NCBI RefSeq assembly: GCF_014323665.1
Contig: NZ_JABVEB010000001.1
Location: forward strand, 248,001 to 312,000
DNA from: Actinomadura sp. HBU206391
GTDB lineage: Bacteria > Actinomycetota > Actinomycetes > Streptosporangiales > Streptosporangiaceae
Direction: 5' to 3'
Length of the DNA: 64,000 bases
Shown here: in pieces, positions 48,989 through 56,821 of the stretch
How the letters are laid out: each line of letters begins with the position of its first letter
How positions within the stretch are numbered: position 1 is the stretch's first letter
Program-made: the position numbers and the translations under genes
The notes under the pieces: model-generated
The model's database searches: none
Told to the model about the DNA's origin: nothing
What the model saw: the letters and a program-made list of their open reading frames with translations, nothing else

Positions 48989-49420
48989 ATGACGCTCGCG
49001 TGGATCAAGCTGAACTCGAATCGTTCGATCCAGTTGACCAGCTTGGAAGTCTTCCCCACTTATGGAGGGTTGCTGGCGGGTTACCCGAGTGCGCGGATCA
49101 ACGATCGGCTGCTGGCCAGGCTGGCCAGGCCCCTCGAGGACGGGTCTCCGCCAGTGCATGTGATCACGCCGCCGCGCAGCCATCCCGGCACCAGATCCGA
49201 ACGTCCGCCGCTCGGCCCGGAGGAACGATTGCCTGCGGTGTATTGCCGCGGGCACTTCCAGGCAAGCCCCATCGATAAGAAGCGCGACGACGGTTTCCTC
49301 GACTCTTTCCTGACAGTGGTCTGGTTCCAGGACGATCTGGCCGCCCCGATCGCCGATTTCGTGACGGCCGCCGTGGCCGACCTGGCGTGGGAGGGACTTG
49401 CGAAGGACTACGAGTTGTAG
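48989..49420 (+). CDS. Protein of unknown function
   Basis: 143 residues, starting 13 bases after the previous stop, so co-transcribed with it. Contains TYGGLLAGYPSARINDRLLARL, an HVITPPRS turn and a C-terminal LTVVWFQDDLAAPIADFVTAAV helix. No family recognised. Confidence 0.65.
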   Translation: MTLAWIKLNSNRSIQLTSLEVFPTYGGLLAGYPSARINDRLLARLARPLEDGSPPVHVITPPRSHPGTRSERPPLGPEERLPAVYCRGHFQASPIDKKRDDGFLDSFLTVVWFQDDLAAPIADFVTAAVADLAWEGLAKDYEL

Positions 49421-49434
49421 TTCGGCGGCCCCTG

Positions 49435-49695
49435 GCCAGCGGGGACCGCTCGTGCGTGCGGCTGCTGCTGGAACTGCGCAGTGAACTGGCGACGCTGCCC
49501 GCCGGGACGATCGTTCACCTCATCGCCTCTGATCCGGCGGCGCCGCTGGACCAGCCCGCCTGGTGCCACCTGACCGGCCATGCCTACCTCGGGCTCGTCC
49601 CTCCGCCGTACGGTGATGCGCCCGCCTATGCGCTGCGGGTCGCCGCGGCGCCGCGCGCCACCGCACCGGACTCGCCCTGGCGCCCGCAAGCCTGA
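49435..49695 (+). pseudogene. 5'-truncated TusA-like sulfurtransferase fragment
   Basis: The frame carries SCVRLLLELRSELATLPAGT, then LIASDPAAPLDQPAWCHLTGHAYLG, ending with DSPWRPQ. This is the body and tail of the actinomycete TusA/SirA-like family with its DxPAWCHxTGH core. The family's N-terminal strand (VDxRGxRC) is missing, replaced by the end of the preceding gene. An ATG at 49387 could drive translation within that gene, so a shortened product is possible. Confidence 0.55.
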
Positions 49696-49713
49696 TCCGC
49701 CACCGGCCACATC

Positions 49714-49944
49714 GTGGGCGGCCAGAACCTTACGCCCGCGCTGATCGTTGGAGTCTCCGCTCCGTGTCATGCTCACCTCGAAGCGTACTGGCGAGGGCCG
49801 GAGGGCTTGATGGACCGACTGCGGGAAGTCGATCCATTGGCCGACAGGCTGCCTGCGGGGGTGGGCATCGTGCACGACGAGCGGCTCGTGGTCATCCCAC
49901 GCAACATGCTCATCGCCGCGAAGCCCGATATCCCCGATGCTTGA
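49714..49944 (+). CDS. Small protein upstream of DUF6879 protein
   Basis: 76 residues from a GTG at 49714. It reads LTPALIVGVSAPCHAHLEAYWRGPEG, then VHDERLVVIPRNMLIAAKP. It overlaps the next gene by 8 bases, implying coupling. No family is recognised. Small partners like this commonly precede DUF6879 genes in actinomycetes. Confidence 0.5.
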   Translation: MGGQNLTPALIVGVSAPCHAHLEAYWRGPEGLMDRLREVDPLADRLPAGVGIVHDERLVVIPRNMLIAAKPDIPDA

Positions 49945-50539
49945 GCGGCTTCTCGACCTGCGCGGCACGGAGCTCGGTCTCGATACCTATCTCGATGACT
50001 TCGAGTCCTGCTTCTGGCGGGTGACCGAGAGCTGGAAGCTGGAGCGGCAGCAGACCTTCAGTGAACCCGAGGTGCCCAGCTGGATGGCGATGGCCGAGGG
50101 CGACTGGGCGACGGCGCTCCGGCTCGCGGAGGACATGCGCCCATCGATCAAAGGGCTGCAACAGCGGCTCGACGACCATGGCATCACACAGAATCGGGTG
50201 CGGATCGTCGAGTGGCCACTGTCTCCGTACCTGTGGTGGGAACTTCATGTCCTGAGGATCCGGGCTGAGGAAGGTGAACGGATCAGGGTGCTCGACGCTG
50301 CGGCCGTTCGCCCGCTCGAGGAAGCCCGGGAGCTCCCCGAGGCTCTGGTTCTCGGAGGTCGAGTCGCCTACGTCATCAGATACGACGGGGTGGGCGTGCT
50401 TGACGGGGCTCGTAAGCTAACCGACGCTCAGACCATTGCGGCCTGCCATGAGGAGATAGCGGCGCTGCATCGTCAGGGCGAGGATCTGCTGAGCTTCTTT
50501 CCCCGGGAGGTAGCGCGGCTCTCACCGCCCGTCGTGTGA
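49937..50539 (+). CDS. DUF6879-family protein
   Basis: 200 residues. FESCFWRVTESWKLERQQTFSEP, WMAMAEGDWATALRLAEDM and a C-terminal YVIRYDGVGVLDGARKLTD are diagnostic of this actinomycete family, found beside HTH/DUF397-type regulators and small proteins. The function is not established; a signalling role is suspected from context. It is coupled to the 76-residue ORF before it. Confidence 0.78.
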   Translation: MLERLLDLRGTELGLDTYLDDFESCFWRVTESWKLERQQTFSEPEVPSWMAMAEGDWATALRLAEDMRPSIKGLQQRLDDHGITQNRVRIVEWPLSPYLWWELHVLRIRAEEGERIRVLDAAAVRPLEEARELPEALVLGGRVAYVIRYDGVGVLDGARKLTDAQTIAACHEEIAALHRQGEDLLSFFPREVARLSPPVV

Positions 50540-50560
50540 AGGTAAGAGAGCGAGCGATTG

Positions 50561-50715
50561 ATGCCGGACGACGAGCGTCGGTGGTGGCATCGCGGCGCTG
50601 GTCGCCGCAGCATTGTCCGCTTGTTCGTCCTGGTCTTCGTCGTGCTGTCGGCGATGTTGGTCGGCCTGTCTCCCCTGGCCCTGGACTCCTTCGGCGGGAG
50701 CGCCACATCCTGGAC
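50561..50715 (+). pseudogene. N-terminal fragment of a DUF6082-like membrane protein
   Basis: About 50 codons from the ATG at 50561: RRSIVRLFVLVFVVLSAML, then VGLSPLALDSFGGSATSWTR. This matches the first membrane helix and the SxxSWxR segment of DUF6082-like proteins, which continue for another 100 or so residues. Here the match stops and the frame runs antisense into hemC. A deletion has joined it to the hemC 3' end. Confidence 0.5.
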
Positions 50716-50734
50716 GCGAGGGAGCGCTGATGCC

Positions 50735-51766
50735 TCATTTACGGGTCGCGGCGATGAGGCGGTGGGCGCCTTGGCGCAGCAGGTCGGCGGCGACCTGCGC
50801 GCCCAGCGACACCGGGTCGTCGGACGGTCCTCGGCCGTGTGAGCGGACCCACTGCGTGCCGTCCTGGTTGAACACCATGCCGAACAGGCTCAGCTGCCCG
50901 TCCGGGGTGTGCGCGTGCCCGGCGATGGGGCTGTTGCAGTGCCCGCGGAGCAGGTGCAGCATCGTGCGTTCGGCCGTGATGTGCCGGGTGGTGCCGGCGT
51001 CGTTGATCTCCTCCAGCAGTCGCATGATCGGCTCGTCGGCCGTACGTGCCTGCACGCCGATGACGGCCGCGCCGACGGCGGGGACCATCGCGAGGGTGTC
51101 CCCGTCCGCCCAGGTCGTGGGCAGTACCTCGGTGATCCGGTCGTCCAGGTCGATCCGCTGCAACCCGATGCGCGCCAGCAGGATCGCGTCGTACTCGCCC
51201 GCGTCGAGCTTCTTGATGCGGCTGTCGATGCCGCCGCGGATGCGCTCGATGTGCAGATCCGGACGATGCAGCGAGAGCTGCGCACGCCGTCGTACGGAAG
51301 AAGTGCCGACCTTGGCACCCGCCGGCAGCTCGGCCAGACCCCGCCCGTCACGGGAGATCACGACGTCATGTACGTCGCCGCGCCGCAGGTAGGCGCCGAA
51401 CTCGGTGCCCTTCGGCAGCGGCACGTCACCGGGCACGTCCTTCATCGAGTGCACGGCGAGGTCGATCCCGCCGGAGACCAGCGCACGGTCGATCTCCTTG
51501 GTGAAATTGCCCTTACCGCCGAGCAGGGACAGGTCGCCGGTCCACAGATCGGCGGAGGTCTCGATCTCCACGATCTCGACGGGCAGGCCGGGAACGACCT
51601 GATCCAGCTGCGCGACCACGCGCTGCGTCTGCGCCTTGGCGAGCGGCGAGGTGCGTGTGCCGATCCGCAGCCGAGTGCCGGCCAGCCGGTCGGACAGCTC
51701 GCTCGTCATGGTGCCGGACGTCGTGGTCATCGCAGGTGTGCTCCGGTCGGCTGAGGGTCGGGTCAT
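50735..51766 (-). CDS. hemC: Porphobilinogen deaminase (hydroxymethylbilane synthase)
   Basis: Up to 343 residues; ATGs at 51766, 51730 (GGAG about 10 bases before) and 51709 are all possible, the later two giving about 325-331 residues, close to the family length. HemC polymerises four porphobilinogens into hydroxymethylbilane in haem and corrinoid synthesis. Seen are LRIGTRTSPLAKAQ, VHSMKDVPGD, GTSSVRRRAQL, RGGIDSRIKKLDAGEYDAILLA and the dipyrromethane-cofactor Cys in LLRGHCNSPIAGHA. All key residues are retained. It is alone, away from the usual hemA/hemD/hemB cluster, so it may be a second copy. Confidence 0.95.
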   Translation of the reverse strand: MTRPSADRSTPAMTTTSGTMTSELSDRLAGTRLRIGTRTSPLAKAQTQRVVAQLDQVVPGLPVEIVEIETSADLWTGDLSLLGGKGNFTKEIDRALVSGGIDLAVHSMKDVPGDVPLPKGTEFGAYLRRGDVHDVVISRDGRGLAELPAGAKVGTSSVRRRAQLSLHRPDLHIERIRGGIDSRIKKLDAGEYDAILLARIGLQRIDLDDRITEVLPTTWADGDTLAMVPAVGAAVIGVQARTADEPIMRLLEEINDAGTTRHITAERTMLHLLRGHCNSPIAGHAHTPDGQLSLFGMVFNQDGTQWVRSHGRGPSDDPVSLGAQVAADLLRQGAHRLIAATRK

Positions 51767-52212
51767 CGTGGTCGGCGCGGCCGTACGGTCTGGACGTCAC
51801 TCACACTTAACTCCCTTCTACGCGGCAGCCCGCACCGGGGCATGCGGAAACCGAAGTCAGGCTGGTCACGCCGTGGGACACGGCTGCTACGACCCTTGTC
51901 CATGAAGTCCTTGGCATCGAAGTGAATCCAGCCTTTGGAGTGCGCAGCCTGAATGAGTAGATCCGGCTAGGCGCGATCGGCGCGTATTCGTTCGCCGTTC
52001 TGCTCGACTCGGTGCATTGAGAACCATCCGCACGCATCAGGTGCCGTGACTACTCCCGCCCTTTTGATCCTCATTTGTTACTTTCATGCCATACGCTGCC
52101 TAGCACCAATCGCGCCCCGCCAGTCACCGCATGTCGGCGGTCACGGGCGGGCGTTGCGCGTTCCTCTCAGCTCCCGGTCAGCCACCGGGTTTCTCCGTGG
52201 GAGTCAAGCACT
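51767..52212. other. Intergenic region with a repeat copy
   Basis: About 446 bases between hemC and the secreted propeller gene. No gene is supported. It should hold both divergent promoters. It contains one copy (51851-51895) of a 45-bp sequence repeated at 54363-54407, on the other side of the secreted protein gene. Confidence 0.5.
51851..51895 (+). repeat. 45-bp direct repeat, copy 1
   Basis: About 89% identical to 54363-54407. The shared core reads GTCAGGCTGGTCAC and GTGGGACACGGCTGCTACGA. The two copies flank the secreted protein gene 52213-54147. Confidence 0.7.
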
Positions 52213-54147
52213 GTGCGCACGCGCAGCATTTCGACCGCGACAGCGCTCGCGGTCCTCTTCGGTTCGACGGTACTGAGCGTCGCGGCGGCCCGGTCCGCCT
52301 CGGCGGCCTCCGCCGTCGTCGCCGTGCCCGGCGGCATCGTCGCGGACGGCGCCCTGAAGCGGGTCTTCGTCGGCGACCGCTCGGCCGGGAAGGTCCTCGC
52401 CGCCGACTACAGCGGCGCCCTCGTCGACTCGGTGAGCGGCGTCAGCGGGGTCTCCGGTTTGGCGCTGTCCGACGACGGCGCCACCCTGTATGCGGCCGCG
52501 GGGGGTAGCCACGAGATCGTGGCCCTCGACGCGGCCACGCTCGACGTCAAGGCCCGCTACGCCGTCGCCACCACCGAGGGCCCGCGCTACGTCGCCTTCG
52601 CCGGCGGCAAGGTCTGGTTCACGTACGGCGACCAGTGGGACGGTGACCTGGGCTCGGTGGACCCGGCGAGCGAAACCGACCCGGTGACCCTCGGGCGCTA
52701 CCCCCAGGGGTACGGCGTCTGGGGCCCGGCGCTCCTCGACACCGACCCGTCCGCTCCGGGGCTGCTGGCCGTCGGTGAGACCGGCCTGTCCACGGACGCG
52801 ATGGCCATCATCGACGTCTCCGGCGCAACCCCGCAGCCGGTCGCCTGGCACGAGGGCGACTACACGCTGAACAACGGCATCGGGGACATCGACCTGGTGC
52901 CCGGCGTCTCGGAGGTGCTGGTCAACGGCATGCAGCGGAACGCCTACGCGGACGGGAAGTTCACCGCCGCCGGGTCTTACCCCTCCGGGCACCGCGCCGA
53001 CATCGCCGCGAACGGGCTCGTCGCCCAGATCTACGGCGGCAAGGTGGCGGTCTACCGGCCCAACGCCACCCAGCCGCTCCGTACCTACACCACCGGCACG
53101 TCCAGCACTGCCGCCGCCCTGACGTGGGCCCCGGACTCCTCACGCATCTTCGCCCTCGTGGGGACGAGCGGCGGCTACACGCTCCAGACGCTCACCGACC
53201 CGACCCTGAACGTCCCGACCCTGACGGTGAACGCCCCGGCGACGGCGGCCCGTGCCAAGTCGCTCACCGTGACGGGCAAGCTGTCGGCGACCGTGCCGCT
53301 GCCGAGCGGCGTCCCGCTCCAGGTCACCCGCACCGACCTGGAGTCACCGAATGGCAAGGCGCTGCCGTCCGTCACAGTGCGGGCGGACGGCACCTACAGC
53401 TTCACCGACACCCCGCCGGCCGGCGGAAACGTGAAGTACGCCGTCACCTACGCGGGCGACGCCGACCACACGGCCGTCTCCGCCTCCGACACCGTCGACG
53501 TCCCCCGCAGCGCCGTCACCCTGACGGTGAACAGGAACGGCGGCGTCTACGCGTACGGCACCGCGGTGAAGTTCACTGCGAACCTCGGCAAGACGTACAA
53601 GAACCGGACGCTGTCGCTCTACGCGGACACCGCGGGCGATGACAAGGGCAAGTACGTCGTCAAGACCGGCGCGGTCGACAGTAAGGGCAATCTGCCGGTC
53701 ACCCTTACCGTGAGGCGCGACACCACTGTGAGCGCGAGCTTCTCCGGTGATGCCCGGACTGTCGCGAAGACGGCGACGAGCCGGGTGGGTGCGAGGGTCT
53801 GGGTGTCGCTGAGCGTCAGCCGCTACTACAAGAAGGCCACGGTCAGCGGGCGGACCCGGTACTACTTCAGGAAGAAGACCAACCCGCTCTTCACGACCAC
53901 GATGACGCCCTATCCCGGGCGCTCGCAGCGGCTGCAGCTGCAGGTGTACTACAACGGCGCCTGGCGGTCGTCGGGATCCCAGTACTTCGCGCTCAACTCC
54001 GCGGGCAAGTCGGTGGTGCAACTGGTCGGCACGCATCAGGTCGGCTACGTGATGCGCGTGCGGCCGTGCTATCACGACGGCGCCTCGGGCGACGCCGTGA
54101 ACGCGACCACGTACGGCTCCTGGCGGTACTACACCTTCACCAGCTGA
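52213..54147 (+). CDS. Secreted propeller/Ig-like repeat protein
   Basis: 644 residues from a GTG at 52213, with GGGAG upstream. A signal peptide (MRTRSISTATALAVLFGSTV..., cleavage near ASAAS) precedes a YVTN-type propeller (residues about 30-335; SGLALSDDGATLYAAAGGSHEIVALD is a blade). An Ig-like segment follows (LTVNAPATAARAKSLTVTGKLS, then TYSFTDTPPAGGNVKYAVTYAG), and a Lys/Tyr-rich C-terminal beta domain (VSRYYKKATVSGRTRYYFRK). It resembles actinomycete adhesin-like extracellular proteins. The flanking 45-bp repeats suggest it is a movable cassette. Confidence 0.82.
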   Translation: MRTRSISTATALAVLFGSTVLSVAAARSASAASAVVAVPGGIVADGALKRVFVGDRSAGKVLAADYSGALVDSVSGVSGVSGLALSDDGATLYAAAGGSHEIVALDAATLDVKARYAVATTEGPRYVAFAGGKVWFTYGDQWDGDLGSVDPASETDPVTLGRYPQGYGVWGPALLDTDPSAPGLLAVGETGLSTDAMAIIDVSGATPQPVAWHEGDYTLNNGIGDIDLVPGVSEVLVNGMQRNAYADGKFTAAGSYPSGHRADIAANGLVAQIYGGKVAVYRPNATQPLRTYTTGTSSTAAALTWAPDSSRIFALVGTSGGYTLQTLTDPTLNVPTLTVNAPATAARAKSLTVTGKLSATVPLPSGVPLQVTRTDLESPNGKALPSVTVRADGTYSFTDTPPAGGNVKYAVTYAGDADHTAVSASDTVDVPRSAVTLTVNRNGGVYAYGTAVKFTANLGKTYKNRTLSLYADTAGDDKGKYVVKTGAVDSKGNLPVTLTVRRDTTVSASFSGDARTVAKTATSRVGARVWVSLSVSRYYKKATVSGRTRYYFRKKTNPLFTTTMTPYPGRSQRLQLQVYYNGAWRSSGSQYFALNSAGKSVVQLVGTHQVGYVMRVRPCYHDGASGDAVNATTYGSWRYYTFTS

Positions 54148-54259
54148 GGCCGCCCGGGCCTCGCAGACCCGGGTCGTCCGATGACGCTGGGCCTCGGGTT
54201 ACTTCGGAGGAGCACTCGTCCATGTGGCCTGACGCCTCATGGCCTGCCTATGGCATGAA

Positions 54260-54288
54260 CGCCCCAGACCGTGTTCGGTTCTGGGGCG
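54260..54288 (+). terminator. Probable terminator hairpin
   Basis: Perfect CGCCCCAGA/TCTGGGGCG arms around an 11-nt loop, then CTTTCC, 112 bases downstream of the secreted protein gene. The T run is poor, but the stem is strong. Confidence 0.6.
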
Positions 54289-54362
54289 CTTTCCTGCGCC
54301 ACACTGCTTGCAACGCGCGCAGCTCCTCGCGTGTGGAGCCGTGTGTGCGGATGGTGTGGAAG

Positions 54363-54407
54363 CCGGAGTCAGGCTGGTCACAATGTGGGACACGGCTGCT
54401 ACGACTC
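54363..54407 (+). repeat. 45-bp direct repeat, copy 2
   Basis: Second copy of the sequence at 51851-51895, with five differences. It overlaps the 3' end of the small reverse-strand gene ending at 54406 by two bases. Confidence 0.7.
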
Positions 54408-54675
54408 ACCACGATGACGCGTCCATATCGGAGCGGGTGAGCCGCTGCGCGAGGAACTCGCGAAGGTGCTGCCGTCGGGGTGGTGACGCGGCGGTGCGGG
54501 TGCCGGCCTCCGGGGGTGTGAGGTCGTCCGCGCACCGCCGCGCCATCTTCGGCCGTACGGGCCCGGGTCGCTGCTCCGGCGGGAGCTCGGGCCGTACGGC
54601 CTCGTCCGGGTCTTCCCCTGGCCCGGACGGTGGGGTGGGCTCGCCGCCTGGCGGGCCCACGATGAAGTGCCACAT
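54406..54675 (-). CDS. Small Pro-rich protein downstream of ATPase
   Basis: 89 residues, 11 bases after the ATPase stop, so certainly co-transcribed. After MWHFIVGPPGG it is Pro/Glu-rich and disordered-looking, then basic (RRQHLREFLAQRLTRS). No family recognised. Confidence 0.5.
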   Translation of the reverse strand: MWHFIVGPPGGEPTPPSGPGEDPDEAVRPELPPEQRPGPVRPKMARRCADDLTPPEAGTRTAASPPRRQHLREFLAQRLTRSDMDASSW

Positions 54676-54686
54676 CACGCCCACGG

Positions 54687-55538
54687 CTACCGGCCTCCTT
54701 GGCCGGGGACGTCCTGGCCCTGTTCGGTGGCTGCCCTCGCCGCCTCGACGGCCGCCGCGTACTCGTGGATCCGTACGGCCTCTTCGACGACGTGGACGAG
54801 GTCGGCGATGGGCGTGCGTACGTATTCGCCCGGCTCGCCGGTGGGGTCGTGCCAGCGGAAGATCCCCGGCTCTTCGGCCCAGACGGTCAGGCCGGGGAGC
54901 GCGACGAGGGAGTGGCCGTTGCCGTGGTGGCACTGGAGCCTGGTGATGCCGCGGCTCGCGAGCTCGGCCAGCAGCGCCTGGGCGGCTTGGCACACCGGCA
55001 GTCGCGGGACCTGTTCGCACGGCACGTCTATCGGCACGCAGAACCAGGCGACCTTGCCCGGGATCAGCTGTGCGGCCAGGCGCGAGCGGGTCAGATGCCA
55101 TCCCCACCGCTCGGACAGCGCCTCGACGATCTGCGTTCCTCGACCGCACTCGGCGTACGTGCCCGCCTGCTCGGGGCCGGGTCGACGCCAGCCCGGCAGC
55201 GGATCGAAGACCTTCACCACGAGCTGGCTCTCCAGCGTCGCGCGACGGTAGGCCCACAGTTCCAGATGAGCGGGTGCGGGTATCGCGGCATCATCGCGCC
55301 GCTGGTCTCTGCCGATGCCGTGGCGAAGGCCGTTGGTGACTAACTCGCTGGTGGCGAGTGTGATGTCGTGTACGGCGTCGCGCGACAAGTCGATCGCCAG
55401 CAGCTCCCGGCCGAGCAACGACCGCCCGGCCGCCGCACAGATCTCGCCTGTCGGCAATATCCATGCCGAGCAGCCACCGTTCGTCAGATTGAAGTCCTTG
55501 CCGTTCCGTGGAGCCGACTCTGTGAAGGGGATTTGCAC
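54687..55538 (-). CDS. HATPase-domain ATP-binding protein (anti-sigma-like)
   Basis: 283 residues. The N-terminal half is a GHKL ATPase of the HATPase_c_2 type: AVHDITLATSELVTNGLRHG holds the N-box, and VKVFDPLPGWRRP with GRGTQIVEALSERWGWH the G1 and later boxes. Such proteins resemble SpoIIAB/RsbW anti-sigma kinases and accompany HTH/DUF397 modules in actinomycetes. The C-terminal 130 residues are unassigned. It is divergent from the DUF5753 HTH gene at 55743. Confidence 0.85.
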   Translation of the reverse strand: MQIPFTESAPRNGKDFNLTNGGCSAWILPTGEICAAAGRSLLGRELLAIDLSRDAVHDITLATSELVTNGLRHGIGRDQRRDDAAIPAPAHLELWAYRRATLESQLVVKVFDPLPGWRRPGPEQAGTYAECGRGTQIVEALSERWGWHLTRSRLAAQLIPGKVAWFCVPIDVPCEQVPRLPVCQAAQALLAELASRGITRLQCHHGNGHSLVALPGLTVWAEEPGIFRWHDPTGEPGEYVRTPIADLVHVVEEAVRIHEYAAAVEAARAATEQGQDVPGQGGR

Positions 55539-55742
55539 GCTGCACCACCAGGGGATGTGGCCGGTCTCGTCTCATGCAGCGCCCTGCCTTTACCGGTCTG
55601 TGCGCTACCACCCGCAATCGTGGCGTGGCTCATTAGAATTCGCAATGCAGAAATTCAAATCAGTCCTTTTGAAGTTTAAATGTCAGCATATGCTCCACGG
55701 ACTACCATCATCGTCACCCCTCGTGATGAAGCGGAGACGCAA

Positions 55743-56609
55743 ATGGAACATTCGAGACGAAGTCCTACGGTGCGGCGCCGGAGGCTAGGCATCGAACTGC
55801 GCAAACTCCGCGAAGCTGCCGGAATGAGCGCTCTCGACGTGACTAGGGCGCTCGAGTGGTCACCGGGTAAGGTCACCCGTCTGGAGAAAGCTCAGGCGGT
55901 CAAGCCGATGGTCGTGGACACTCGCCTGCTGCTGGACCTGTACGGCGTGCCCAAGGAAGACCCGCGGTACGAGGAGTTGGTGACACTCACCCGCGAGGCT
56001 CGTCAGCGAGGCTGGTGGATCTCCTACAAGGACGTGCTGGATGACCCGTACGCCGAGTTCGAAGCCGGCGCTGAGAAGATCCAGACGTATGAACTGGCGA
56101 ACATCCCTGGCCTGCTCCAGACGCCTGCATATGCGGCGGCGCTCTATCGAGGATGGCTCATCCGCGACCCGGCTGAGATCGAGCGGCTTGTCCAGTTGCG
56201 TATGCAACGCCAGGCCATCCTCAGTCACGACAGCCCGCCATACATCTGGGCCGTCATTGATGAGACCGCGCTGCTTCGCCCGTTCGGAACCGTGGAGGAG
56301 CGTCGCGAGCAGCTGCGGCGACTGATCGACACCGAACGCTTCGACCACATCACTATTCAGGTTCTCCCACTGGACGTTGGCCCGCACCTCGGCATGGCGG
56401 GCCCATTCTCCATCCTCGATTTCCCCGAGAACGATCCCAGTCTGGTGTACGTGGAAACTGAGCCCAACAGCCTGTATTTGGAGGAACGTACGGACATCCA
56501 ACGGTATAGCGTGGTGTTCCAGAACCTGTCCGCGATGGCGCTCAGCCCTGACGCGTCGATCGCGCACCTGACGCAACTGGCTCACCACTGGAGTAGAGGG
56601 CGAACATGA
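55743..56609 (+). CDS. HTH regulator with DUF5753 domain
   Basis: 288 residues from the ATG at 55743, with GGAG seven bases away. The XRE HTH is LGIELRKLREAAGMSALDVTRALEWSPGKVTRLEKAQ. The DUF5753 domain follows: ETYELANIPGLLQTPAYA-type sequence as IQTYELANIPGLLQTPAYAA, WAVIDETALLRPFG, ITIQVLPLDVGPHLGMAG and FSILDF. Members such as WhiJ pair with DUF397 proteins and ATPases to control development or secondary metabolism. Its 3' end overlaps the DUF397 start by ATGA. Confidence 0.95.
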   Translation: MEHSRRSPTVRRRRLGIELRKLREAAGMSALDVTRALEWSPGKVTRLEKAQAVKPMVVDTRLLLDLYGVPKEDPRYEELVTLTREARQRGWWISYKDVLDDPYAEFEAGAEKIQTYELANIPGLLQTPAYAAALYRGWLIRDPAEIERLVQLRMQRQAILSHDSPPYIWAVIDETALLRPFGTVEERREQLRRLIDTERFDHITIQVLPLDVGPHLGMAGPFSILDFPENDPSLVYVETEPNSLYLEERTDIQRYSVVFQNLSAMALSPDASIAHLTQLAHHWSRGRT

Positions 56610-56821
56610 ACCTGTCCCTCGCGGGCGAGAGCGGCGTCGCCTGGCGCAAGTCCAGCTACAGCGGAGGCAGCGGGAGCGGTAACTGCGTTGAGGTGGCGGC
56701 TATCGCTGGGTCCGTTGCCATCCGGGATAGCAAAGATCCGTGTGGCCCCATGCACCTCATGCGGCCTAACGCTTTCCGGTCCCTAGTCGGCCGCATCAAG
56801 ACCAGAGACCTAGACCTCTAG
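56606..56821 (+). CDS. DUF397 protein
   Basis: 71 residues. VAWRKSSYSGGSGSGNCVEVA, then VAIRDSKDPCGP and FRSLVGRIK are the diagnostic DUF397 sequence. These small proteins act with the adjacent DUF5753 HTH protein, probably as antagonists. Translationally coupled to it. Confidence 0.95.
   Translation: MNLSLAGESGVAWRKSSYSGGSGSGNCVEVAAIAGSVAIRDSKDPCGPMHLMRPNAFRSLVGRIKTRDLDL

Noticed and set aside
53344..54075. Reverse gene opposite the secreted propeller protein
   Set aside because: No domain and shadow-type composition. The forward frame has a signal peptide and repeat structure.
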